NCBI GenBank assembly: GCA_022497155.1
Contig: MU385733.1
Span: 1-64,000, forward strand
Direction: 5' to 3'
Origin: Whalleya microplaca
Lineage: Eukaryota; Ascomycota; Sordariomycetes; Xylariales; Xylariaceae
DNA length: 64,000 nucleotides
Both the position numbers and the translations under genes were made by a program. Position 1 is the first letter of the stretch. Each line of letters opens with the position of its first letter. Positions 34,205 through 46,595 of the stretch are shown one piece after another. The notes beneath the pieces were generated by a model, which was not told the origin of the DNA, ran no database searches, and was given only the letters and a program-made list of their open reading frames with translations.

Positions 34205-36814
34205 ATGCCCAGCGCCGTATCACGCCCGCTCACTCTCTACGACAAGGTCCTGCGTGACCATATCGTAGACGAGAAAGACGACGGCACCGTCCTCATCTAC
34301 ATTGGTCGGTCCATTCTAGCCACGCGCGATAATCCGCTCTGGTGCTGATGCTGACAATTGACAAGATCGCCACTTGGTGCACGAAGTCACATCTCCCGTG
34401 AGTATTCAATCCCTCAATCCCACTTCTTAGCCTTCCCGTCGTTCGTAGCTTCGTGGTTGCTAACACTGCGTGCCCGTCCTACAGCAAGCCTTTGAGGGCT
34501 TAAGAAATACCAACCGAACTGTCAGACGGCCAGACTGCACCCTCGCCACCACTGATCATGTACGTATCCCACTGCACCTGCTCAATCCCCACGTTCCCTG
34601 CTGTTGTAGCTGACAGAGCCTTTCAAAGAACGTCCCCACCTCATCTCGCACCAACTTCAAAGACGTTGCCAGCTTCGTCCAAGAGGCCGACTCGAGAACA
34701 CAATGCGTCACTCTCGAGGACAACGTGAAAGCCTTCAACTTGACCTTCTTCGGATTGAACGATAAGAGACAGGGAATTGTTCACATCATTGGTCCCGAGC
34801 AAGGTTTCACCCTTCCGGGCACTACTGTCGTCTGCGGTGACAGCCACACGTCCACTCATGGTGCATTTGGCGCTCTTGCTTTCGGCATTGGTACCAGTGA
34901 GGTTGAACATGTCCTTGCTACGCAAACTCTGATCTCGAGACGGAGCGAGAACATGAAGATCCATGTAGACGGAGACCTCGCCCCTGGTGTTAGTAGCAAG
35001 GACGTCATATTACACGTTATTGGGGTCATTGGTACAGCTGGCGGCACTGGGGCTGTTATCGAGTTCTGCGGGTCTACCATCAGATCTCTGAGCATGGAGG
35101 CTCGCATGTCCATTTGCAACATGTCTATTGAGGCTGGCGCGAGATCTGGCATGATCGCCCCTGACCAAATCACTTTCGAATATTTGAAGGGACGACCTCT
35201 CGCGCCCAAGCCTGACAGTCCCGAATGGAAGCGTGCCATTGCTTACTGGTCAAGTTTAAAGACCGATGACGGTGCCGCCTTCGACAAGGAGGTGTACATC
35301 GATGCGAAAGACATCGCTCCCACCGTATCATGGGGCACTTCGCCTCAAGATGTCATTCCGATTACCGGTGTTGTTCCAGGACCCGATGACTTCTCAGACC
35401 CCCAGAAGAAGGAGGCTTGCAAGCGCGCCATCGAATACATGGGTTTAACTGCCGGTACACCCATGCAGGACGTCGTGCTCGACAAAGTCTTCATCGGCAG
35501 CTGCACGAATGCTCGTATTGAGGACTTGCGCGCCGCCGCAAAGATCGTGAACGGGAAAAAGATCGCGTCTAACATTAAGCATGCCATGATTGTACCTGGA
35601 TCTGGACTAGTAAAGGTGCAGGCAGAGGAAGAGGGTCTCGACAAGATCTTCAAGGCTGCCGGTTTCGACTGGCGTGAGGCTGGCTGTTCAATGTGCTTGG
35701 GCATGAACCCAGACATTCTGTCACCCAAGGAACGTTGCGCTTCGACATCCAACCGTAATTTCGAGGGTCGTCAGGGGGCACAGGGTCGTACGCATCTCAT
35801 GTCTCCTGTAATGGCCGCTGCATGCGCCTTGGTCGGCAAGTTGGCCGATGTGCGAAAAATCGCCAGTGCTGCCAACCTCTCACCATCAAAGGCATCCCCG
35901 AAGATTGAGGTCGCAGATCCAAGCATTGATGACATGTACTCTGACGAAGACCTGGATCGTATCATAGACATCCCCGAGAACGGGGCTACTACTGCTGCGG
36001 ACACCAGTGCCGGACCCCCCACGTCCGGTGGTGGCATGGCCACGTTCACCCAGCTGAGAGGCATCGTTGCGCCCATGGACCGGGCCAATGTTGACACAGA
36101 TGCCATCATTCCGAAGCAGTTCCTCAAGACTATCAAGCGTTCTGGTCTCGGCCAGGCTCTTTTCCATCAATGGCGATATGACTCGGAAACCGGCAAAGAG
36201 AACCCCAATTTCATTCTCAACCAGGCGCCATATCGGGACGCAAAGACCTTAGTTGTCACTGGTCCCAACTTCGGCTGTGGGTCGAGCCGTGAACATGCCC
36301 CTTGGGCTCTACTGGACTTTGGCATAAGGTGCATCATTGCACCTTCTTTCGGGTAAGTTCCAAAGCCATTCACATACCTGGTTTATGCTTGCAAGAAACG
36401 ATGTACTAATTGTCGTATAGGGATATTTTCCGAAACAACTGCTTCAAGAACAGCATGCTGCCGTTGAGCATGGACCAAGAGGCGATCGAGAAGGTGGCTG
36501 CCGAGGCGAAAGCTGGTCGCGAAATTGAAGTGGATCTTCCAGCGCAGGTGGTCAAGACAGCTGATGGCAAGGAGTTGGGCAGGTTTGAGGTTGATGCGTT
36601 CAAGAAGCATTGCTTGATTAACGGGCTCGACGACATCGGTTTAACGATGCAGATGGAGAAGCAAATCTCTGAATTCGAGCGAAGGAGGACACAAAAATAC
36701 CCGTGGCTAGATGGTACAGGCTACCTCAAGAGGAAAGGACCTGTGAAGGTCGAGGCGGCGGCTGTGCCTAAGACAAATCGTGGTGCTATTAAGACGGAAC
36801 CTCTGGAATGGTAA
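34205..36814 (+). CDS. LEU1: 3-isopropylmalate dehydratase (leucine biosynthesis)
   Basis: Five exons, 34205-34304, 34366-34397, 34485-34559, 34629-36352 and 36421-36814, give 774 residues. Each splice restores a family motif: [18 protein letters not shown] over exons 2-3, TTDHNVPT over 3-4 and SFGDIFRNN over 4-5. The large aconitase domain carries the 4Fe-4S cysteines in [11 protein letters not shown] and in [13 protein letters not shown] linker rich in Asp/Gly/Thr follows, then the small swivel domain with [13 protein letters not shown]. The protein is the fused large-plus-small form usual in fungi. It isomerises 2- to 3-isopropylmalate in the cytosol. Exons 1-3 are unusually short. The last intron has a GTACTAAT branch site. 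Confidence 0.97.
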
Positions 36815-37395
36815 ACTAAAAGAAAAGGGCAATTAATGATTTTATGATTTTATCCTATACGACTTGTGCCTCTCGTAGTAACTGTTGTTCCTCTGACCCC
36901 TGTTTCTCAGACCCCTGTTCTTCTATACTCAGCAAACGATTAGACGCATCTACAAAGTATACTCCGATATCTAATAAGCCACAAGGCAGTTGAGCCACAA
37001 GACTGATCTCCGAGGTATCTGATAAAATACAACACTTTACCATCACATGTCTACCAATACATATGTAGGCATGTACATAGCTATCCTCAAACGACCAAAG
37101 CATCCTTCTGGCTCTAATAAACGACGCGACAAGGGTTATATTATGGGGTCGATATGGTACCATCCATTGATAACGAACAGAGGGGCCTGACAACCCGGCT
37201 CTCCATCCCCATTGGGCAGCGAATCCTTGCGACAATGATGCATTTCAATGGATTGGCGGTATGTATACCTGGTTACGTGTAGTAGTAGGCCATCCGCCCC
37301 TTTTGATGAAATGGGCGGGCGTCACCTCATCACCCCTCACTTTGTTTGTTCTTTTGCAAACTATCGCTTTCTCTTCGCTGCTAGATTGAGCGAAG
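36815..37395. other. Intergenic, no gene seen
   Basis: About 580 bases between two plus-strand genes with no supported feature. Confidence 0.6.
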
Positions 37396-38311
37396 ATGGC
37401 CAACGCGCGACGGCAGCTGCGCATCCTCACGGGCGCAAGCTTCCTGGTGGCATTCCCCCTCTGCCTCGCCCACGGCGTCGTCTCGCACAGTCCCGTGCCC
37501 GCCGTGGGCCTGGTGCCCCTCGCCGCCTCCGCCGCCGTCAATGTTTTCCTCGTCTCCCGCCAGGCCAAGCCGCGGAGTAGCGGCGACAGTGTCGAACATG
37601 GCGAGGGCGTCGACGCGGACGAGACACCCGCGGAGACGGATCATCCCGTCCTTACCTTCGCCGTCGATACGATCCTGGCCGCGGCGCTGATGATCGTGTT
37701 GGTGTTCACCTGGATTCGATTGGGCAGTAGAGCCGAGCTGGCCATGCTGGCTGCCTATTCCACAATCCCGCTCCTCGTCAGCTTGTGAGTACCCGTTATA
37801 GTCCATCCACCCATCCAAAACAGTCTACTTGTCGTGTGTGATCAATCGTCGGCTAACGACAGCAACTCGATTGTGTAGCTTCTCCCACCTCTATCTTGCA
37901 GTACGCGAGCTCTTCATCGGTCTTGCCCTCCATGATCTGACGCAATGGCTGGCCTGGCAGATCGTCCCACCGGATTGCCCCGATTGCGGGCACCGGCTGC
38001 GCCCGTCCTCGCCGCCCCCGGCCCCGTGGTTCCAGTCCCTGCCCAAGCTTCGGTTCCCCGCACTGCCGACTGTCCCAACGCCGGAATGGAAGGCCCCCGC
38101 GTGGCTCCGAGGCCGCCGTCGCTACACGGCCGTGCCCGTCGATGACGAGGAGGACAGGTACAGGGACGATCCCGAGGAGGGCGAGCCGTCTACGCGTGTG
38201 CAGGAGCCCGAGGTCGTGGACGTGGTCCGCAGTAAGCACAAGAAGGGCAAGGATTCACCGATCATCGAAGATGAGCCGCAGCCGGAGCCGGAGCCGGAGC
38301 CGGAGCTGTAG
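37396..38311 (+). CDS. Four-TM hypothetical membrane protein with acidic tail
   Basis: Two exons, 37396-37784 and 37879-38311, give 273 residues; the 94-base intron ends in TGTGTAG. Hydrophobic segments lie at about 10-31, 37-54, 88-108 and 115-140, the last crossing the splice. A further amphipathic stretch (LHDLTQWLAWQIV) is followed by a DCPDCGH motif that may bind zinc. The C-terminal 110 residues are Pro-rich and then strongly acidic, ending in repeated PEPE. The topology suggests an internal-membrane protein with a cytosolic tail. No family was recognised. The coding DNA is GC-rich, unlike its AT-richer flanks. Confidence 0.75.
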
Positions 38312-39228
38312 TCGTGAAAATGTGCGTGGTTCATGCGATTGGTTCAGCCGGATGCTGTTTGTGAGGTTTGCGGTTGATTCTCACCTAATCTTTAGTTTAA
38401 CGGAGCGCCACTGTGAAATCATAAATCTATAGCTTGACATATGTCTGTAGATAAAGAAATTTAGCTTTATTTATAGCTCTAGGTTTAAACTATATAGTAA
38501 ATTAAACAAGCTTTACTATAATCAACATTACTATCACAACCACTATATTACATAAGAAAGTGAGACATAACTATATGGCCTATAGGCTTTTAACTCAGGT
38601 TAAGACTAAGTAACCATAACCTGGATCTATTCACACAGCAAGTTTTAGAGTTGAGACCAGACCAGACCAGACCAGACCAAATACACCTAGACCAAATACT
38701 CGAGAGGAGACAAGAGTTTCGAGACTAAATGCTTGAAACCTTGCACAACCAAATATCACAATCGTTATTTGGCTGCCATTGTGTACACTACAAGCATGGT
38801 ATTCAAAGAAGCTAACAAGAACTAAGCAATGAATGCACTAGATCTGACATGCCTATGTCCTCGGACAGTGCTGTTGAATTGCGTGGTAGGTAGATGAGTG
38901 ATGGTGGCTGAGGTACGATAAGAAGACTGGTTTCTGGCTGGTCTATCTTACACAGCCTTATAGGCACATTCTGGAGAAGTAACATGAGATTCATATAAAC
39001 TGTACGGATTACTGAGGTAGATGAATACATACTTTGTCACTGGTGGGGTATGCAATAATCCAAGTTTCATGTCAGTGCACAAGGCCCCCTGCTAGGTATC
39101 CATATCTTTTTTGATCGCACAGAATTGACTAAACCGGCAGTCGACCCCACCAACATCATCACCGTCGTTTGGTATATAGAGATTCATTCCTCTGGCAGTG
39201 ACTCTCTCTACACTGCCGTCCCGTCGCA
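38312..39228. other. Intergenic with a short tandem repeat
   Basis: AT-rich spacer with no gene. It holds five copies of ACCAG (38655-38679), followed by further ACCAA variants. Confidence 0.6.
38655..38679 (+). repeat. ACCAG pentanucleotide repeat
   Basis: Five contiguous GACCA/ACCAG units, with a degenerate copy about 10 bases later. Confidence 0.8.
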
Positions 39229-41259
39229 ATGGGGGACCCCGCAGCCACTCTCGCATCCCTCCTGCGGTCTTCGACCATTCAAGACCATGACGAGCTCTTG
39301 AAAGCTGCAAACGCCGCCATTAAGGCTTCCAAAAGCGACCTGAACGCCCACCATACCCGTGTCGTCGCCCTCCTCAAGCTCGACCGCTTCGACGATGCCC
39401 TGAGAGCCCTAGCCGAGGGAGGCCACACCCTGGAGAAAGAATGCGTGCTCGAGAAGGCCTACGCGCTCTACAAGTCCGGTCAACACGAGGACGCCGAGAA
39501 GACGCTCGAATCAGCTTCCGACACTTCGAAGTCATCGCGCGCCTTCCGCCATCTCGCCGCCCAGATCGCCTATCGTGCCGAGAAGTTCTCCGATGCGGCA
39601 GAGGCATACCATCATCTATCTCGGGCACCAGGCGGTCTGAGCGGGGAAGAGAATGATGTGAAGATCAACCTTCTAGCCGCAAGCGCCCAGCTCGAGTGGA
39701 ACGGCCTAGGTCACTTGGTAGGGGAGGCGGAGAAACAACCAACCCGCGAGGACCTCGAGGCTTTTGAAACTGCATACAATGCCGCATGCGCCTGTGTCGC
39801 AAGGCGAGACTTCCCCAAAGCCTCGGTCCTACTGAAGCGCGCACGAGATCTGTGCGAAGCGAGCGAGGATCTGTCTGCCGACGAGAAGAAGGCTGAGTTG
39901 CTACCCATTATGGTCCAACACGCCTACGTTTTCACCCGGCTAGGTAAGGAGAAAGAGGCAGTGGCTCTACATAAGTCCATTGCGTTACCCGAGTGAGTAT
40001 GGTTGCTGTCTTTGTACTCTTCCTATATGCTGACTTTTTGTAGCATTCCCGAGGCACCAACCAGGGCCGTTGCACGTAATAATGAAGTTGCCATTGGTGC
40101 TGGGTCGAGAAACCCTTTCATCACGCAGCGTCTACTCGAGTCGAGTGCAAACTTATCTGGAAATGATAAGCTCTTTGAGTATCAGGCTTCGGTACTACGA
40201 CGCAACAAATACGCTGTGGCCCTACAAGCGCAAAAGTTCGATGGCGTTGAATCGGCCACCTCGAAATTGATACTAAACACTCCATCCCCTACAGCTTCTG
40301 TAGAAATTGCAACTCTTGGGGTGATCAGCGCGGCAGCTCATACTCACAGCCGGCCCGATAAGAGAGCGCTTAAGCAGATCCTGCCGTTACTTGAGAAACG
40401 TCCGAATGACATCGGATTACTACTGACCATAATTCAGCTTTATATACAGCTGGGAAAGCCTGGACCAGCAGTGACACTCCTAGAGGCCTTTTTGAAACGT
40501 CTCGAGACGGCGACTACGCCTAATCACGAGGACGTTCGCTTCGCGCCCGGTCTGGTCGCCGTCTCCGTAGCGCTCTACCGACTTCAAGGACGGCAAAACT
40601 CCATCCGGAACGAGCTGGCAAGAGCTTCTGCGCATTGGCGGTCAAGATCAAAGCAGTCGGCCGTGTCGCTCTTGCGGGAGGCCGGGGTGGAGCTTCTTCG
40701 GTCCTCGAACCCCGACGACGTCGCCTCAGCAGGCGTCACGTTCGAGAACCTAGTGGCCAAGTCCGAGAAAGACACGACCGCCATCGCGGGACTCGTGGCC
40801 TCGTTCGCGACAAGCGATTACGCCAAAATCGAGCCGTATCTGAAGAACCTTACACCCGTGGATAGACTCATAGCTGGGACCAGTATCCAGGGACTCGTGG
40901 ATGCCGGCGTGGCCTCGACGCCGACGTTTGTTGCCACCAGCAGTAAGAAAAGACCAGCCGCCGACACGGGGGCTGCTCCCGAGAAGGCCGCCAAGCGCCG
41001 TCGGAAGATACGTCTGCCTAAGAACTACGAGGAGGGCAAGCAGCCCGACCCGGAACGGTGGCTTCCCCTCCGCGACCGCAGCACGTACCGGCCCAAGGGC
41101 AAGAAGGGCAAGAAGCGCGTCCAGGAGGCCACCCAGGGCGGCGTCGTCAAGGAGGAGGAGATGCTGGAGCTGGTGGGCGGCGCCGGCGCCGTCAAGGTTG
41201 AGAAGGCGGCCGGTGGTGGTGGTCCAGGGGGCAAGAAGAAAAAGAAGGGTAAGAAGTAG
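39229..41259 (+). CDS. SRP72: Signal recognition particle subunit SRP72
   Basis: Two exons, 39229-39992 and 40044-41259, give 659 residues; the 51-base intron joins in phase 2 to give PDIPEAPTRAVARNN. The N-terminal about 500 residues are helical, TPR-like repeats (for example VLEKAYALYKSGQHEDAEKTL). The C-terminal RNA-binding region is diagnostic: RRKIRLPKNYEEGKQPDPERWLPLRDRS..., then a lysine-rich tail GGKKKKKGKK. SRP72 binds SRP68 and 7S RNA in the particle that targets secretory proteins to the ER. Confidence 0.95.
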
Positions 41260-42082
41260 AAGAAGGAAAAAAAGACGAGAGCAGAAAGACTTTGATGAGC
41301 AAGATTACTTTACATTTATCGTCTACATAGAGGATCTATCTTCCGTCGTTAGATTCTAGTGAAGTGGTGGCAACCATTTCACTAGCTACCTGCCTACCTA
41401 CCATCCCTCCCATATAACGTTGAGAAATACAATTGTCCGAACGGGACCTGTGTACCTCTTTTTACCTCATTACAGTATAAAAGTATGACAGCTGTCGAGC
41501 TTGGTTTTTTCCTTTTGAATCTAAACAGACGCGAGTGGTTTTTGCTCGCATCTATGGTACATGAGAACATACATACATATCGTGCTACAGCGACATAGGC
41601 CTAGACACCAACAACAACAAGGTACGTACGTATGTGTGTGTGAGCTAGTGAAGCCGCCTACGACCGACGTTCCCCTTTTTGAAAGTACTATAAGTAGTAG
41701 CAGTATAAGTAGTAGTAGTAGTAGTAGTAGTAGTCCCGTTGCCTCCCTCCCTCCCTTCCTCTTTCTACCAGTACATATTACCGTATCTTATCTGTTAAAC
41801 AGTTTTCGCAACCCGAGCAGCCGCAGCAGCATAGCATGATGGTAAATAATGATGATGATGGTGGTGGCCTTCGATCGATTGAATTTTGTCCGCACGCACG
41901 ATTTCCTCTCTTTGAACTCCTACGCAATGGTAGTTACCAAAAAAAATTTCAACCCTTTCGAAAAAAAACCAGTAGCAAGCAAATAAGCACCTAATAATAC
42001 CCTCTGCCCTGCTTTTTGTATATGTGTGTGTGCCGTGCGTGTGTGTGTTTTGCGGGTGTGGACAACTGCTGCGATCGACATA
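41260..42082. other. Convergent 3' region with microsatellites
   Basis: No gene. Contains an AGT trinucleotide run (about 41693-41733), CCCT repeats next to it and a TGTG-rich stretch near 42020. Confidence 0.6.
41693..41733 (+). repeat. AGT/GTA microsatellite
   Basis: Interrupted then perfect AGT units, at least eight in a row near the right end, directly followed by a CCTC/CCCT tract. Confidence 0.8.
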
Positions 42083-45000
42083 TTACGCACTAACTGCCTG
42101 GATGACGGGGCTGGGCAGCCGTTCTATCTCATGCGTCGTGTCTTCATCTTTTTCTTCTCCTGGTTCCTGCGCCTTCGGCTGAGCCGGGGGCTGAGTCGGG
42201 GAACCTCCGCCTTCGGGTGTGTAGCTGGGTGTGTAGAATTGTGCCTGTGGTGGATTTGTCGGATTCTCGTCTTCGTCATCCAAAGGAGGCAAAGGCGATC
42301 TTCGGCCGTCTGAAAAGCTGACAGCCGCATCGCTGTCCTCGTCTGATGGCACTGTCAAGCCGCCGGTCGCCGCGAACCTGTGAGCCCGTGACGACGAATA
42401 CTTGCGATGTAATTCGCGGAAGGACCGGGCGGTTGCCGTACTGACACTATCTCCTGATCCTCGGCGGCGACTCCGCTCTGTAGGTTCGTCAAGAACAGAG
42501 CGGAAATCATCTTCAGCACTCGCAGGAGAACCCGGACCATGTTCACTTTGGTGTGATTGTTTGCGCTGTTTTAGGTGTTCATCGGTGGACATATTCCGCA
42601 GCTCACTGCCAAAATTGACAACGGATGCCTTCTTGCCATGCACGGTAAAGCTGCCTGTACCGCGAGAGAGGATATCGTCACGAACCGTGTCATCGGACAT
42701 GCCGCCACTCGATGCAGAGTCCTTCCCTCGCCTGCTGCGGTGGTGAGATAAGTGCCCGGCGCCATCTCTAAGCGTCCGCTGGAGACTACGGCGTATCTTA
42801 CTGCGCTCAAGCCTGTCCTTGTCTGATCCGGGTACGCCGGTTTGTTTGTGCCGGTCCGGAGTCTCGTCGCCGGTCTTGCCGGGAGAACCGGGCTTGTGAT
42901 CTAATGGGCGAGCGGGCTCTACGTCAAGAAGGCCAGCCTGTTCCAGTACTTTACGTTCACGGTCGTCGTCTTCTTCAGCTTGCTCGTCGAAAGTACTCGT
43001 ATCCCGTGCAGGTGACGGGCTCGATCCTATTCGGGATGGCGAGGATGTAATGACGGGTTTAGAGGAAGACGCAACGCTCGATACCGACGTTTTCCTCAGC
43101 CCAGGACGGTCAGGGGCGAGAGGAAGCATGTCTCGTGAGGGCTGAGCGCTAGGAAAGGACAGGGCAGTGGCGCTAGTCGGTGGTGTCTGGAAGACTTCCG
43201 TCGCCGGAGAGTCTCCGTCCACCTGCTTGATAGATTCGGACGAGAGCGGACCTGCAGTTTGTGGCCTTCGTTGTTCTGCCTTTTGCGAACTGCCTTTCGA
43301 GTCCTTGCGAAACAGGGAAGGCTTCTCGGATGCGCTGGTTCCAACTCTACTTTGCTCTAGGTCGCCATTGACCTCCTTCTCCTCTTCGAGATCCAACGCT
43401 ATGATATCCCGGTGACACTTCAATCTCCAGATCTCGGTACGAGACCACTTTAACTGGGCTATGATCTTGGCCGCACCACCTCTGACTTGATCTCGAGTTT
43501 TGTCCTGGATCGGAGCCAGGAGCAGTAAGTGTCGAGCATTTCTCAGTTGCGTGTCGAGATGCTTCTGCGCTGCTTGGAGTTTCTCATCGGCTTCTGCAAT
43601 CTTATGGTGCATTATTTCGCGTCGAGCAACGAGGATGTCGCGAGCCATCTGATGATCGATACGACCCCGGTTGATGGCAACCTCCCCGGTCGGTGTCTGT
43701 ATCAGCTGGGTTGTGTCGGTACCATCTAGCCTCCTGATGGCACGCCGACTTTGGCCTTCGTAATTGCCGCCTACAACACCTCGCATCCGTACACCTGAAG
43801 TCCTGAATGCGGCAGCATAATTCAGTTTCGCCAACCAATCGTTTCGGTCCTCCTCGTTCTGAGCAAGGAGCACTTCCTCCAACCCACCATGTCTGACATA
43901 CACGAAGGCGTTTTTGTGTTTCTTATAACTAGTGTCCCAGAGAGAAACTGCCCCATCGGTGGACATCAGAGCATCGGGCTTGAACTGCTCGAGGGGTGGC
44001 TTGAAAATGAGCGGAACCCCATCATGGCCGGACCTGACATGCGTCTCGTATTGATGCATCAGATTCTTGACCCAGGCAGTGTTACGGAAGAAGTATAGCT
44101 GAGCTCCTGTTAAGATAGCTCCCCATTCTTGCCACGGTGATCGGGTTTTCTTTTTCTTAGTATCTTTGCGCCAGAGCGTTCCGACCTTGGTAACCCTGAT
44201 ATCCACAATCCCCGGGTGCGCTTCTTGAGGGTTATTTGCCGTCTTCTCCGTCATGAAGGCGTCCGGACGGGACCGGGCTGAAACGATCTGCAAGACCCCG
44301 GTCTTGAAAAAGGTCTTCTGTAGGTCTTTCAAGTTGAGATCCTTTGCGGTGCCCATGTAGCTATAATGCTCCTCTAGCGGAATCTGGTCCTTCAGAGGGG
44401 GTCGCAGTGTATCCAACTTGCCGTCCAGGATAAGTGTATAGGGGTCGATGGGATCTTTCGTTCTGCGCAACGGCTCCGGCGTCCCGTTGGCAAAAGCAAG
44501 CTTCTTCTTTGACTTTAGGCTATCGGCCCGGTCGCCGTTCAGATTGAACTCGTCCTCCACATGAATAAACGGTGTGTAGCTGATGTTATCGTAGAAACAC
44601 TCGAGTATATCGTCGAAGATACCCTCACCACGCGTGTTCTTTAGATAGTCGGCCTTCTGCATCTTGTACTTGTTGTTTTTATTGAACACATCCGTATGTA
44701 ATATAAGGAGAGAGAAAGCGATGAAATATGCTTGGTCCGGGCTAGAGTAGATCCCGGGATTACATTCGTGATAGCGGTTTGCGAACGCTTGCAAGCAGCG
44801 GTCGATCTGCTGTGTCTCCCTAGGAAGCTCGGCCTCCATGAGCAACTTCCGTATAGCCATGTCCATAGGCTCTTCAAAGAAACCAAAAGTTCGCATGTAG
44901 CTTCGAAGCACAGCTGCCGAGAACGGGTCAGTTCCCTTGGACAGGGCGCTCGCAATGACGCCACGGTTCAGCACTTCCTCGAGACGCGACAAGTATCGAG

Positions 45001-46595
45001 CGGGAGTATCATCTTCCCGACGTTCGGGTAGCACAATAGATTCCCGTTCCCTCGTCAATTGGAGCGAGTTGTTTTTTGATGCATTGGAGCCCGGCGTCAT
45101 CGGCGTTAGACTCCCATGCCGCCCGCCATCGGTGTTCCCTCGCATGCGGTTGAGTCCCAAAAGGTCACCGAAGCTTTTTCGGCCGGTGAAGGAGGAGGAC
45201 GTGCGCGTAGTGCCTAGATGTTGACGGTCGTCAACGAAGCTTTCTCCGAGAGAGCTCATCGTCGAAGACCTGCCTCTAAGGTTGAGGTGTGCTCTTGTGG
45301 GAGACGACTGGCCAGAGTTTCGGGAGCCTGGTCGGAACAATGCCGTCGCGGGTGACCTGGCGGTATGAGGAGAGACCGTCGATCGGTCGTATCCGGTCGA
45401 CGGGCGAGACGGGTCGAGAGTAGAATTCGAAGGGTGGGAGGACGTGGAATCGCGCGGGATAGAAGACATGCTTGCCATAGCGCCAGGCAATGCCGGCGGC
45501 TTGTTCTTTTGTGGAAGATGTCCCAAAGGGAAGAGCGGCTCAGGTTGTTTCGGTTTGCGGCGAAGGCGGAAAAAATTGGCGGAATTCGATGCGGATTGCG
45601 TAGAACCGCCGCTGTAGTCGCCGAAGCTACCTTCGGACTTGGAGGACTCGGATAGGCGATTGGCTGGGGGGGCCAGGGCAGGCGCCTGGTCATCGACGGA
45701 ATTGGTGCGAGGCGACGAGGAGGTCTCGGGCCTCGAGGGCTCCTCGAAGGTGACGGTCTGCTTGCTCGTCGAGGCCGAGGACATGGTTCGTTCATTCATG
45801 GTTATTCTCTTCTCCTTTTTGGGGAACGTGGCATTCTTGGGCCTCGGGGCCAGCTCTTGCTCCTCTCGCGGGACGTCACTCGATCGGCGCATGCGCATAG
45901 GAATCCTCAGACGAGGCTGCTTTTTAGGTTGAAGGTTTACGTCCATGGTAGGCGCCGTGGTGATGATGGCAGGCGCTGGAGGCAAATAACAGCACGTAAG
46001 CAAAGCGAAACCTAAGCAGCAAGCTTTGGAGGGCGGAAGGTTGAAAGCTCAAGGTTGAAAGCTCAAGGTTGAAAGCTCCAGGGGGTAAAAGAATTAAGGT
46101 ATTAAGGTATGACTTACGCTGCGGCATCGGCGGGAGCTTCTCGGCCTGCTGTTGCTGTCTTAATCTAGCGGACAGCTGTGAATCGGAAGCATTGCGAAAT
46201 CTCAACATGCTGAACCTGCGATGCCTGGGTGTTTCATCTTGGATTGGTGGAGATTCCGGGCGATCGTACGGATCTTGGCTTGCTTTGCCAGGGGACGGGG
46301 ACACCGAAGCAGAGGCTGACGTCGATGCGGCGGTGGTGTCCGTGGAGGTCTTGGGTCGCTCAGGTCGCTCCCCATTCCCCCCATTCCCGCCTAATATCCC
46401 GTTCGTCCTCGTCCCCTCTTCACCGTTGGGGTTGTTACTTATACTGGGGGGTGCCGCGTCCGGGCTGAGAAAGGATTCGAGGGTAGATTTTGGAGGCAGC
46501 TGCTTAGCCGAGACGGACTCTGGATGGAATAAGGTTGTGTGTCGTCTCATGTCGGTCTCGCTGGCCATGACACCGCGACGACGAAGGAAAGGCAT
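42083..46595 (-). CDS. Sec7-PH domain ARF guanine-nucleotide exchange factor (Syt1-like)
   Basis: Two minus-strand exons, 46595-46118 and 45975-42083, give 1456 residues. The first about 480 residues are Ser/Pro/Thr-rich and disordered. The Sec7 domain lies at about 485-630. Its glutamic finger is kept (LPRETQQIDR, Glu546), as is the second motif QAYFIAFSLLILHTD. A PH domain follows at about 756-882 (WRKDTKKKKTRSPWQEWGAIL to WLAKLNYA). A coiled coil (REIMHHKIAEADEKLQAAQ) comes next, and the last 400 residues are again disordered. Domain order and size match fungal proteins related to yeast Syt1, which activate ARF-type GTPases at the Golgi. The intron (142 bases) holds three exact 14-base tandem repeats. 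Confidence 0.9.
46037..46078 (+). repeat. Three exact 14-base tandem repeats in an intron
   Basis: AAGGTTGAAAGCTC occurs three times head to tail without change, inside the only intron of the Sec7-PH gene. Confidence 0.85.
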
